A stretch of DNA of 64,000 nt from the NCBI GenBank assembly GCA_007844125.1, contig CM017563.1:1216083-1280082 (forward strand). The letters run 5' to 3'. This DNA is from Sinonovacula constricta (Eukaryota; Mollusca; Bivalvia; Cardiida; Solecurtidae). This document shows, in pieces, positions 40,101 through 50,501 of the stretch; within the stretch, counting starts at the first letter, position 1; every line of letters starts with the position of its first letter. The notes under the pieces are model-generated. The model did no database searches, was not told the DNA's origin, and saw only the letters and a list, made by a program, of their open reading frames with translations. The position numbers and the translations under genes are program-made.

Positions 40101-40632
40101 GATACCACCTTTAACAGTAAGTCGGTCCTTTTTGGTCCGTTTAATACTCGTTCAGTGTGCAATTACAATGGAGTCCAAACAGTCGGATACCACCTTTAAC
40201 AGTAAGTGGGTCCTTTTTGGTCCGTTTAATACTCGTTCAGTGTGCAATTACAATGGAGTCCAAACAGTCGGATACCACCTTCAACTGTAAGTCGGTCCTT
40301 TTTGGTCCGTTTAATACTCGTTCAGTGTGCATTTACAATGGAGTCCAAACAGTCGGATACCACCTTTAACAGTAAGTCGGTCCTTTTTGGTCCGTTTAAT
40401 ACTCGTTCAGTGTGCAATTACAATGGAGTCCAAGCAGTCGGATACCACCTTTACGAGTAAGTCGGCCCTTTTTGGTCCGTTTAATACTCGTTCAGTGTGC
40501 AATTACAATGGAGTCCAAGCAGTCGGATACCACCTTTAACAGTAAGTCGGTCCTTTTTGGTCCGTTTAATACTCGTTCAGTGTGCATTTACAATGGAGTC
40601 CAAACAGTCGGATACCACCTTTAAGTGAGGTA
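37123..40632 (+). repeat. 85-bp minisatellite, 41 exact periods
   Basis: TCGGATAC occurs at 37123 and at 40608, 3485 bp apart, which is exactly 41 x 85, so there is no net indel across the array. Each unit reads through TTTTTGGTCCG, ACTCGTTCAG, ACAATGGAGTCC, ACAGTCGGATACCACC and then GTAAGT. A few positions vary (AACAG/AACTG, GTGGG/GTCGG, GCAATT/GCATTT). Units from about 38630 to 39300 are nearly identical. 85 is 1 mod 3, so the ATG in each unit opens a 70-72-codon frame running through about 2.5 units before stopping. These overlapping frames are not genes. The last unit ends with TTAAGTGAGGTAAGTC. Confidence 0.97.
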
Positions 40633-41636
40633 AGTCAGCGTTTATTGATCCGTTGTAAAATGCCTCATTTTGTGTGAGGATGGTCAGACATTCAGCTGCG
40701 TGTATTTTGTTATATTACAAATTCATTCAACATGACAAGTTTTTTTTCCATAAATATCTGCTTAGTACACAGCATATACATAGTGCTGTGTTCAAAACAC
40801 TTGGCTTTCCAAATCAAATTTTGAAATGAAAAAAATATCCCTTGGACAAAATACCCCACACCATTTTTAAAAAAGATTGATTGTGCAGCCTGGAAATATA
40901 TGTAGATTAATTTTGCAGCCGGGAAATATACGTTCATCAATTTAACAGCCTGAACAAACAATCCTACATCAAAAATCTCTAAATTTACGTAACATATCAT
41001 GCTGCTTTTATAAAAAAAATTAAAAACATTAACACTTATCATCATATCTTCAGATTCTAGAAAGTCATTTAACATTATCCACTTATTTAATTTCTTTGTA
41101 CAACTTTTATAGAAATATCATCGCAATCCCTGCTTTTTGAAAGCTAATACATGAAACTGAATAATGGGTTTAGTAGTGCTGCTTGTACCTGGTAGTTTTC
41201 TGACAGTGATACAGTTCATATTAATATACAGTTAACTACAACTGTGCCTTAGTTTAAAGTTATTACATAATGACCTTAAATATTATAGATAAAATGTTTC
41301 TAATGTGCTAGTGTACCTTTGAGTAATTCAGCAAACTGGTACTACTGTAAAATAGTAACTTGACAGCTGTGAATAGATATGGGATACTTTGTCTTTCGAA
41401 AACAATGATTAATTTGGGTATTTGTCTTCCCAGTGAAAATATGGGGTATTTTGTGCTTGGATGATATCTTCTCCTGCATACATCAAGTGTCAGTGTCACT
41501 CTATTTTACATAACTGATGGCTACATTAGGCAGTTCATTCTGCTAAATCTTTTTCCATTAGAGTACCTATACTGTATTTCTTTTTTGAACTATAAGAGTA
41601 TGTGAGCAATTTAAGCACATGGCGGCTATTACATTA
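40633..41636. other. 3' flank of the NACHT gene
   Basis: Between the 85-bp array and the stop codon of the minus-strand NACHT gene. A 121-codon minus-strand frame (41075-40710) has an odd internal repeat (GCAGCCTGGAAATATA / GCAGCCGGGAAATATA) but no recognised domain. It could be 3' UTR. A minus-strand ATTAAA at 41091-41086 is a possible polyadenylation signal about 550 bp past the stop. No stronger AATAAA lies closer. Confidence 0.35.
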
Positions 41637-44600
41637 TTATATTTGGAAACAGTTGTCGCTTGCGTGTTCGGTGCAGTGAATAGTGGTCCAATATAATAAA
41701 CAACGTCCGTGAGACACGCTTGGGCCACTTTTTGTCAGAGAAACTATTCCATCATGTTTTGCTATTTTAATGTCTGTGAGATAGAGATACTCGGTGACTG
41801 GACTCACAGTCAGCTCACTGATGGACATGTTATCAAGTATAATCCACTGCAGTCTGGTGAGCTTTGACAAATCTATAGTAAGAAAACATTCTTTATTACT
41901 TCTGTGTTCTGTGCAGTGAATATTGTCCATACATATATAAGTCAGTGTTTCCAGGCTTGAGACACTTTTCATCAGAGAAACTATTCCATCATGTTTTGCT
42001 ATTTTAATGTTTGTGAGAGCGAAATCCTTGATGAATGGGCTCACAGTCAGCTCACTGATGGACATGTTATCAAGTATAATTAACCTCAGTCTAGTGGGCT
42101 TTGTAAAATCTATATTCAAGAAACATTCTTCATTACTTGCGTGTTCTGTGCAGTGAATATTGTTCATATTTATTTGAGACAGTGTTTCCAGGCTTGAGAC
42201 ACTTTTCATCAGAGAAACTATTCTATCATGTTTTGCTATTTTAACGTCTTTGAGAGTGAGAGTCTCGATAACACGGCTCACAGTCAGCTCACTGACGGAC
42301 ATTTTATCAAGTATAATACACCTCAGTCTAGTGGGCTTTGTAAAATCTATATTCAGGAAACATTCTTCAATACTTGCGTGTCCTGTGCAGTGAATATTGT
42401 TCATATTAATTTCAGTCAGTGTTTCCAGGCTTGAGACACTTTTCATCAGAGAAACTATTCCATCATGTGTTGCTATTTTAATGTCTTTGAGAGTGAGATT
42501 CTTGATGACTGGGCTCACAGTCAGCTCACTGATGGATATGTTTTCAAGAGGAATTTTTTCCAGTCTGGTGAGCTTTGACAAATCTATATTCAGGAAACAT
42601 TCTTCGTTACTTGCGTGTTCTGTGCAGTGAATATTATTCAAAGATATTTTATCAAGTGTTTCCAGACTTGAGGTACATTTCATCAGAGAAACTATTCCAT
42701 CGTGTTTTGCTATTTTAATGTCTTTGAGAGTGAGATTCTTGATGACTGGGCTCACAGTCAGCTCACTGATGGACATTTTATCAAGTATAATAACGCACAG
42801 TCTAGAGAGCTTTGACAAATTTATATTCATGAAACATTCTTTATTACTTGCATGTTCTGTGCAGTGAATATTATTCACAGATATTTTTTCAAGTGTTTCT
42901 AGGCTTGATAAACTTTTCATCAGAGAAACTATTCCATCATGTTTTGCTATTTTAATGTCTTCGAGATGGAGATACTCGGTGACTGGACTCACAGTCAGCT
43001 CACTGATGGACATTTTATCAAGTATAATCCACTGCAGTCTGGTGAGCCTTGACAAATTTATATTCAGGAAACATTCTTTATTACTTGCGTGTTCTGTGCA
43101 GTGAATATTGTTCATATCTATATGAGTCAGTGTTTCCAGGCTTGAGACACTTTTCATCAGAGAAACTATTTCATCATGTTTTTCTATTTTAATGTCTTTG
43201 AGAGTGAGAGTCTCGATGACTGGGCTCACAATCAGCTCACTGACGGACATGTTTTCAAGTTTAATAGTTCTCAGTCTAGTGGGATTTGACAAATCCATAT
43301 GAAGGAAATATTGTTTACTTGTATGTCCTGTGCAGTAAATATTCCTCCCCTGGTCTGTACTTTTAATGCTTGTAACACTTTCCTGCTGTTCTATCAAATT
43401 TACTGTGTTTTTACATCTGACGTTCTTACAGAACAAATAATTTAGGGATTCTGCTTTTGCAATATTCGACAACAGCGCCATCATGCCGTCAAATGTGTCG
43501 ATTTGAATGCCATCCAATTTAAGCGTGAACAGTGTCGGACTCACAAGCAAAGAGTCAAGATTTAGGTCACTAAGAAACAAATGTTTCAGACCACACAGCT
43601 CTGACAAATCTAACACATTATTTTCACCTTTCGTGTGCAGGATTTTCTTTTGAGAAATTTTTGATAAAATGTTAAAGAAGTCTCTGGAAAGAAAAGAACC
43701 ACCGAATGTCGCTGGGTTTAATCTTTCAATATTCAGTCGTGATCTGAGCAATGAATTACATAGGCTGAGCAATGACTTACAATCATCAATGTTAAAGGTA
43801 ATGACTCGTAATTCTACTCTAGGACAGTGTTCGTTCTGATTCAAACTTTCTATGCAACATCTCATCACAACAGTCTGTAACCTTGCTTTTACAATATCCT
43901 TAGGATCCCACATGATATCTTTGTCATAGGTGTCTGCAAGAAAAAACTCTAACAGTTTTTCAGATACTGAAGGCCAAATCCCACTTAGAAATATAAAAAA
44001 ATCTTCCCTTTCATAAATATTAGTCTTTGTCAATCTAAATTTCTCCTCGGGAATGCTGCTAAGCCAGCCCATATACAATGCAGTAAAATATTCGTGAAAT
44101 GTTTTGTGCAGAAATGAAATGCTTTTCTCCTTACAGACTATACTAGGTACAATACTTTGTGTCAGAATACCGACAGTCAGACATATTTGTATTTGATCAT
44201 CAGTTAGGTCATCCGTTGAATTAAACGCCAACTGCATTCCCTTTTGATCCATGGCTGTTTCAAATGCCAATTTTCCAACTGCTTTTAGGATATCCATATA
44301 CTTATTACATTTTTCTTTTCCTTTAAACACTCCCGGTGTCATAATAGGTGTGTCAGTAGAAATATGTCTATGTTGACGTAAATCCTTCACACCTTCTCTT
44401 TTCTCTGCATTTTCAAAGCAGAGGTCAATTATATTGGTGTAGACCTCAGTCTTCGACTTTCCAAAGTCCTGCCTGTTAAACCACAAACAGATAAGATACT
44501 TGAAGAGAATTGGTATCGTTTGCATCTCAATCAGACCAGCCTCTGAAAAGCACTTATCAAAATCATCGTAGGTCCTCTTCATATTGAATTCTTTGTTCAA

Positions 44601-45352
44601 AGCAGATATCAACTTTTCACCAAATGAAGGTATGCTTTTAACCCCATTAATTTCTATCTGCAGATCCATTTCGGAGTCCTTTAATCGCAACTCTTCTAGT
44701 TTCCAGGGTCGTGTGGTTGTCATTAATGTATATTTTAAATTAAGATCTCTTTCTGGAACTCCATCACTAATAAATGGCATGTTTGATCTTCCTTGTGCTG
44801 TCCATTCATCTAACCCATCGAGGATTATCAAACATTTTCTTGATGCCTGCTCAAATAGTTTCTGCAGGAGCGACTCTGGTTTAAAGCGGCTAAGAATCTC
44901 GTTGTTAGATGTAATGCACTTCAGAAGCTGTGACACTATCATATCTTTAATATCATGTTGGTCACTTGCATGTCTCAGTGAGATATAAAATAAAATGTCA
45001 TACTGCTTGAGAGCCATCTCTAAATCACCATTAGGTTCATCTGCTCGACAAGCCTTACACCAGCTGGACACAATGGATTGACAAAGAGAGGTTTTCCCCA
45101 TACCTGCTTGTCCTGTGATGTAGATATTGTAGCATTTATTTTTATTCTGAGGAAGAATATCCCTGAAACTAATGGATATTTTGTTATCAGATGTTGGCAT
45201 AAGCACTTTGTGGCCGGCCAGCTTCAATTCTGGTTCAACATAGATGTCATCGATATCAGTCTCGCAGCCTGAAGATGCAGTAGCAGCGATAGAAGACTTC
45301 ATGTAATGCTCTGTGTAGTGCTTCACCAGACAGATTTGTAGCTCAGACAAGT
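41637..45352 (-). CDS. NACHT-LRR-like receptor, exon 2 (NACHT and repeat sensor)
   Basis: Second and apparently last coding exon of a 1763-residue HEPN-coiled-coil-NACHT-repeat protein whose first exon is 52077-50502. It begins after the acceptor TTTATTTCAG (45361-45353 region). Its first two bases, AC, complete a GAC codon with the last G of exon 1. Walker A GQAGMGKTS is at residues 606-614, Walker B CLIILDGLDEW at 699-709, a sensor-like TTTRP about 737, and the STAND-family FLHKTFHEYFTALY signature about 939-952. A degenerate unit and then seven 79-residue leucine-rich-like repeats fill about 1104-1749. The product is inferred to be an ATP-switched cytosolic sensor of NLR type. The last repeat diverges (SGPSVSHGRC...) and the protein stops 14 residues into an eighth, at TAA. 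A TTG-initiated frame at 45350 is not a real start. Ligand unknown. Confidence 0.9.
41682..43340 (-). repeat. 237-bp coding repeat, seven units (79-residue LRR-like)
   Basis: The motif IHCTEHAS recurs every 79 residues. GTGCAGTGAA, on the plus strand, sits at 41911 and 42148, 237 bp apart. Each unit holds three leucine-rich-like stretches of about 26 residues (LTRLQWIILDKMSISEL, then a VTEYLHLEDIKIAKHDG-like part, then LMKSVSSLETLTHIDMNN). Unit 1 is 78 and unit 7 is 80 residues. Units differ mainly at the predicted surface positions between the leucines. An older, degenerate unit lies upstream (protein residues about 1104-1196). Confidence 0.93.
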
Positions 45353-45879
45353 CTGAAATAAAGAATATGTAAAACAGCGTGAATTGTACAAATCAGAACT
45401 ATGTTGTTGTTGTTTTTATAGGAAAATGTTTGAAAGCATTGAGGTTTCTGTATGAACAATTGATTCAAAATAAGTTGTTTGTTTTTTGTTAAATGCCTAT
45501 TCCAATGTTGTGTAGAGATTTATTCCCTTAAAGAAGAAAATGAAAAGTATATCTGCAATGACAATGTTTTACTTATACACTTGACAACTTGAGCACAAAA
45601 CCTTTTTTAAAATAGCATTTGAATTTAACATTTACTTTCAGGGAAGGAATCATTTCAATAAACATTTTGAGAACAATGTTACTGTTTTTATCACAAAATT
45701 ATGAGTAAAACATTCATGATACAGATGTATATTTAATGCTGGTGACGTTATACAATGCTTGTCACATATACCTAACACCATATTCAACACCTTAAGGCAT
45801 CTCTGTATACTTTGCAACAATACCACTACCAGATTGTTAACCAGGTTTTCAACAAAAAATTCTAGTTATTAGATTGTTT

Positions 45880-46325
45880 TATGGCGGGAGGGCGGCGTTA
45901 AACAGATGGTTTCCGGTCAATACCTTCAGTTTAGATAAACCAATCTTGCTGAAACTTTGGATATTGCAAGCATGCATCAAGACCTAGCTTAGGATTTAAT
46001 ACTGGGCCAGTCAGGTCAATGTCAAGGTCACTGTTACTAAAAATAAGAAAAAAACAGTTTCCACTTAATATTTTGTGTAAAAATGGAGGTATTTTCCTGA
46101 AATTTTGTTTGTAGATAGTTTAAGTGCAAACTGAGATTGGAATTGGATTAGGGGCCAGTCGGGTCAAGGTCAAGGTCACAGTTACAAAAATAGCAAATCA
46201 GTTTCATTTCAATAACTTCAGTTCAGATAAACTAATCTTGCCAAAACTTTGCATATAGTAAGCTTGCATGAAGACCTCGCTTAGTATTGAATTTGGGGCC
46301 AATCTGCTACTAAAAATAGTTAAAT
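45880..46325 (+). repeat. Dispersed repeat, about three 145-bp units
   Basis: CTTCAGTTTAGATAAACCAATC near 45927 (quoted in part: GATAAACCAATCTTGC) recurs as GATAAACTAATCTTGCC near 46225, with a diverged copy halfway between. CAGTCAGGTCAATGTCAAGG and CAGTCGGGTCAAGGTCAAGG are also about 145 bp apart. Noncoding and inside the intron. Confidence 0.7.
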
Positions 46326-46589
46326 CGTTGAAAAACTTGTTCCGTGGCATGACCCATTACAACTAAAATTAGTTGCTAAATCGTTGAAAAACTGGTTTCA
46401 TGGCATGACCACGTTTCTTTTTTTCTCTTAGATTTAATTAAAATATGGCAAAAAATGAAAATATGGCAAGTTTTATTAAGTTCGGTAACAAGTTCAGTGA
46501 TTCATAAAACAATACGAAAGATAACATGAACAAAACCTTTAACAAGAAAACCATAGTGACCTGAGTGCCATAGGTGTTTAGATAAAACA

Positions 46590-47402
46590 GACCAGATAAA
46601 TTGTACATATGCCACATTTGGGCAATCAGTTTCAATGTTCTTGCTACATAGCCATATTGGGAAAATGGCCATATACCAGGCGCCATGCATTTTCATCCAA
46701 ATCGTTGACCATACTTGATAGAAGGCCACCCAAATAACATGTATACCAAATATTAAAGCCCCGACTCTTGTAGTTCCTAACAGGAAAATTTTGTATAAAA
46801 TTATTTTTCATAATAAAAACATATATATATGCAAAAATGGCACCGCCCCTAATGGCCATGTTTTGGACAGCTCAAATTATTTTAACCTTTTTGATACAGT
46901 CCCCCCTCCCTCCAAAATCATATACCAAATACCAAAGTTCTATGTCTTGTAGTTTCTGACAAGAGTATTTTTAAAGCATTTTTAGCCATATATGGAAAAT
47001 GGCCACGTGCTTGGCGGCAACGATTCTTAACAGATCAGAATTTCTTGAAAAATTACACTACAGGACCACCAAAAAAAAAAACACACCCCAAAACAAAACA
47101 AACAAGTATACCAAATATCAAGGCTTTAGCTCTTGCAGTTTCTGACAAGAAAATATCTATTTTTTCCTATTTAAAGTATATAGCCATATGTGGAAAATGG
47201 CTACGCCCCTGGCTAATATGTTTTGACGGATTAAAATTCTTTGAACATCTTTCCGTCCCCTCTGCCTGATGAATCTTCTTTAAAAATGGGATAAATTTGG
47301 ACCAGCGGTTTCAGAGGAGATTTTTCTTTGATACGAATGTTGACAGATGCGTGACGCTGGATGGAAGGCAATAATTACCCTGAGCATGAGCTCAGGTGAG
47401 CT
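46590..47402 (-). mobile_element. Dispersed repeat ending in GCTCAGGTGAGCTAA
   Basis: The units carry GGAAAATGGCC (46674, 46993) or GGAAAATGGCTACGCCCC (47190). They correspond, in reverse complement, to the element at 1321-1730. The end reads GACGCTGGATGGAAGG (about 47351), then GAGCTCAGGTGAGCTAAAAC (47388-47407). The same tail order (CGCTGGATG, then GCTCAGGTGAGCTAA) closes the 49.9-kb copy. Nonautonomous: no transposase or reverse transcriptase found in it. Confidence 0.65.
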
Positions 47403-48369
47403 AAAACAACATTGTCCCTAAACATAATTATGCACCATAAAACATTATTTTCAATTATACAACTTACACCTTATATTGAAAAATGGCCACATTCATTCCG
47501 GTTAGGGTTGTCAATAAATGCTTGAAGCGTGACATGATATATTGCTATATACAGATACACATTGCAAAATGTACCACAATATATTGATATATTTGAACAA
47601 ACTGTTAAAAGTGTGATTCTAAAAGACTGATGTACAACGCTGATACAATGTAAACAGAAGGAATACCCGGACAATACAGAACATATAGGGAAAATGCTAT
47701 GATTGCCGGATGTGGAGAGAAATGGTTTAGTCTCACTTAGTTAGTTTATGCATGTCTTGTGTTGTTGTTTTTTGTCAACATATGTGCAATATTTGTGAAA
47801 ATGATGAAAAATATGAAATAGATCAGCGTACAAGTTGCCACGGAAACGGCAATCGGATCTTTGCTGTTGTGTTGAAAAATGAAGGTGTGATTTCACTCGG
47901 TTTTATTGAACAATTTTAATTAATGTTGGTATATTGTGTTGTTGTGATATAATAAATGTGTAAAGGTAGAAGATGGTGGCATTTGTTGCATTGAACATTT
48001 TTTCTGGCATAAACAATTCAACAAATGCAAAACTTGTTTATTAAAATTATTTCAAAATACGACTGTGTACAAGTTATTTAATGACTTAATGATAAGAATT
48101 TTACAATAAACAAAAGGGAAATCATTTTTTTCCACTGCAAATCAACCCTGACGATAAAGGATATATAGAAGTGAATGTGATTAGGAAATTTCTTTGGCAT
48201 AACTGTCGTTTTAACTCTGTAACACCAAATAATCAAGGCAGAAAACAATATTAATATATAAAATACTTGAAAAACACTGATTTGTGCACTTTCTCATGTC
48301 TCAAGCTAAGCTTACCTATTACAATAATTAGCGATGTTGCTAGTGCTTGAGAATTGCTGACAACATACA

Positions 48370-49902
48370 ATATATATGGAAAACGTTGACACGTGGTTTC
48401 CTTGTAGTTATTTTTGCTTTAAACCTTATTTTGTGGTGATCTTGTTACAAACTCACCCCAGATTTACTCGTATAACAGGCAAACATTTAGATCATGTTGA
48501 TTGGGCTATAAATGTGGTCTCTCTTGTGTTCACAAGCTTTTTTAACGATTTGACCTAGTGACCTACTATTTTAACCCCATATGACCCAATAATGAACTTA
48601 TCCAAGATTTCATGTAGACACACATTCTGACCAAGTTTGGTGAAGACTGGGCTACAAATGTGGTCTCTAGTGTGTTCACAAACTTTTTCTAAGATTTGAC
48701 CTAGTGACCTACTTTTTGACCCCACGTGACCCAGTTGTAAACGTATTAAAGATTTTATAGACGCAAACATTCAGATCAAGTTTGGTGAAGTTTGGGCCAT
48801 AAATGGGGCCTCTAGATTGTTCACAAGCCTTTTCTAAAGTTTGCCCTCGTGACCTACTTTTTGACCCCACGTGACCCAATAACGAACTTATCCAGATTTC
48901 ATCTAGACAAACATTTTTTTTTAGTTTTATTAAGACTGGCCTTTAAATGTCGCCTCTAGTGTGTTCACAAGCCTTTTGTAACATTACACCTGGTAACCTA
49001 CTTTTTTAATCCACATGACCCAGTTGAAAACTCCTTCAAGATTTAATGCAGACAAACATTCTAATCAAGGTTGGTAAAGATTAGGACATGAATGTGGCCT
49101 CTAGTGTGTTCACAAGTTTTTATCAAGATTTGACCAAGTGACCCAACGTAAACCAATAATGAACTCCTCCTAGATTTCATGCAGTCAAACATTCTGTTTA
49201 GTGAATATTGGGCTATAAATGTTGTCTCTAGTGTGTTCAAAAGCTTTTTTATTTAAGATTTAAGCAAGTGACCTACTTTTTTACCCCACGTGACTCAGTT
49301 ATGATCTCATGCAAGACTTCGTGAAGGCAATTATTCTGAACAAGTTTACTAAAGATTGGGCCTTTAATGGGACCTCTCGTGTGCTCACAAGCCGTAACTA
49401 CGATTTGAGCTTACGACCTCTTTTTGACCCCATGTTACTCAGTTATGAACTCCTCCAATATTTCATGCAGACAAACATTCTGACCAAGTTTGATGAATAT
49501 TGGTCTATAAATGTGGCCTCTAGTGTGTTCACAGGCGTTTTCTATGATTTGACCGAGTGACATACTTTTTAATCCAATGTGACCCAGTTACAAACTCATT
49601 TAAGATTTTATGCGGATAAACATTCTGATCAAGTTTGATAAAGTTAAAGCTATAAATGTGACCTCTAATTTGTTCACAAGTTTTTCCTAAAATTTGACCT
49701 TTTCTCCTAGTTTTTGACCCCAGGTGTCTCAATAATGAACTCATCAAGATTAAATGCAGACAAACATTCAGACCAAGAAAATTGGATATTGGATAAAAAC
49801 TGGGGCCTCTAGCGTGTTCGCAGCTAAATTGTTGACCCCGGACGCTGGATGAAGCGGTATAAGAAAAGCTTCCAATGAACATGTCGTGCTCAGGTGAGCT
49901 AA
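48370..49902 (+). mobile_element. Dispersed repeat with about nine 145-bp internal units
   Basis: GACCTACTT-type words occur at 48561, 48707, 48852 and 48996 (spacing 144-146 bp) and continue to about 49690. Each unit runs GACCTAGTGACCTACTTTTTG, then CCCACGTGACCCAGTTATGA, CATGCAGACAAACATTCTG and GTGGCCTCTAGTGTGTTCAC-like text (pieces quoted). It ends with GGACGCTGGATGAAGC (about 49839) and GCTCAGGTGAGCTAAC (49888-49903). Copies of the units occur at 35.1 and 56.3-57.0 kb. Confidence 0.75.
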
Positions 49903-50169
49903 CAATTGAGAAGAAGCATTGACTGTTAAAACTTTGGAGTGAATAAAGAACTTACAATCTGATTAATGAGAGCCCCAATGTTTCTAGCCCTTTTTTATCT
50001 AGTTTATTCAGAGAATAATTCTACTGCAAGCGTTTGAATTTTTAACCGGAACTCTTTAATTATTTTTAGATCAAAGAAAACAACTTCTATGTGCAAAACA
50101 AGCAATTTGAGCGATATAAACCTATTTTTAAGCGTGCGTGCGCTGTAAACTTCAACGTTCAATAGCTAC

Positions 50170-50461
50170 AGGTACTCTGCCATACAATACTCACCCTTCC
50201 ATACAATACTCACCCTTTCATACAATATCTGCCCTCTCATACCATACCTACCGTCCCATACAATACCTACCTACCCACACAATACCTATCCATCCATACA
50301 ATACCTTCCCTCCCATATAATACATGTACCTACCCTCCCATACAATACCAACAGTCTAATACAATACATTCTCACCCATATAATATCTATCCTCCCAAAC
50401 AATAACCTACCCACACTTACAATATCTTATCACCCAGACAATACATAACCAGCCATATAGT
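50170..50461. repeat. Degenerate ATACAATAC(C) / CTACCC repeat
   Basis: CATACAATACT/CATACAATACC words recur every roughly 18-24 bp within the intron just downstream of the exon 1 donor. Imperfect and noncoding. Confidence 0.65.
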
Positions 50462-50501
50462 ACTTACCCACCAGCAATAAGGTGTATGTAATGATTATTA
50501 C

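Larger units (their letters stand above)
45353..50501 (-). other. Intron of the HEPN-NACHT gene (5149 bp)
   Basis: The donor is AGCGAAG|GTAATAATC (GT at 50501-50500) and the acceptor is TTTATTTCAG|AC (AG at 45354-45353). Phase 1 at the donor matches the two leading exon-2 bases and keeps the frame open from HEPN to NACHT. The intron is packed with dispersed-repeat copies (45.88-46.32, 46.6-47.4 and 48.37-49.90 kb). A degenerate ATACAATAC/CTACCC repeat lies near 50180-50460. No other gene was seen within it. Confidence 0.85.

Noticed and set aside
37182..40624. About forty overlapping 70-72-codon frames starting MQLQWSPNSR
   Set aside because: Products of a repeat whose length is 1 mod 3. Each frame crosses about 2.5 units and stops, and no homology is visible.
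40710..41075. 121-codon minus-strand open frame
   Set aside because: AT-rich, no recognised domain, and it contains an internal direct repeat. More likely 3' UTR or intergenic DNA of the NACHT gene.
45350..45350. TTG start codon for the NACHT frame
   Set aside because: It lies two bases after a good acceptor (TTTATTTCAG). The frame continues from exon 1 in phase, so it is internal to the protein.
50461..50470. GTAAGT at 50467 as the main donor of exon 1
   Set aside because: It leaves phase 2, and joining to 45352 gives a stop within three codons. The GTAATA site fits the frame. Kept only as a possible alternative form.
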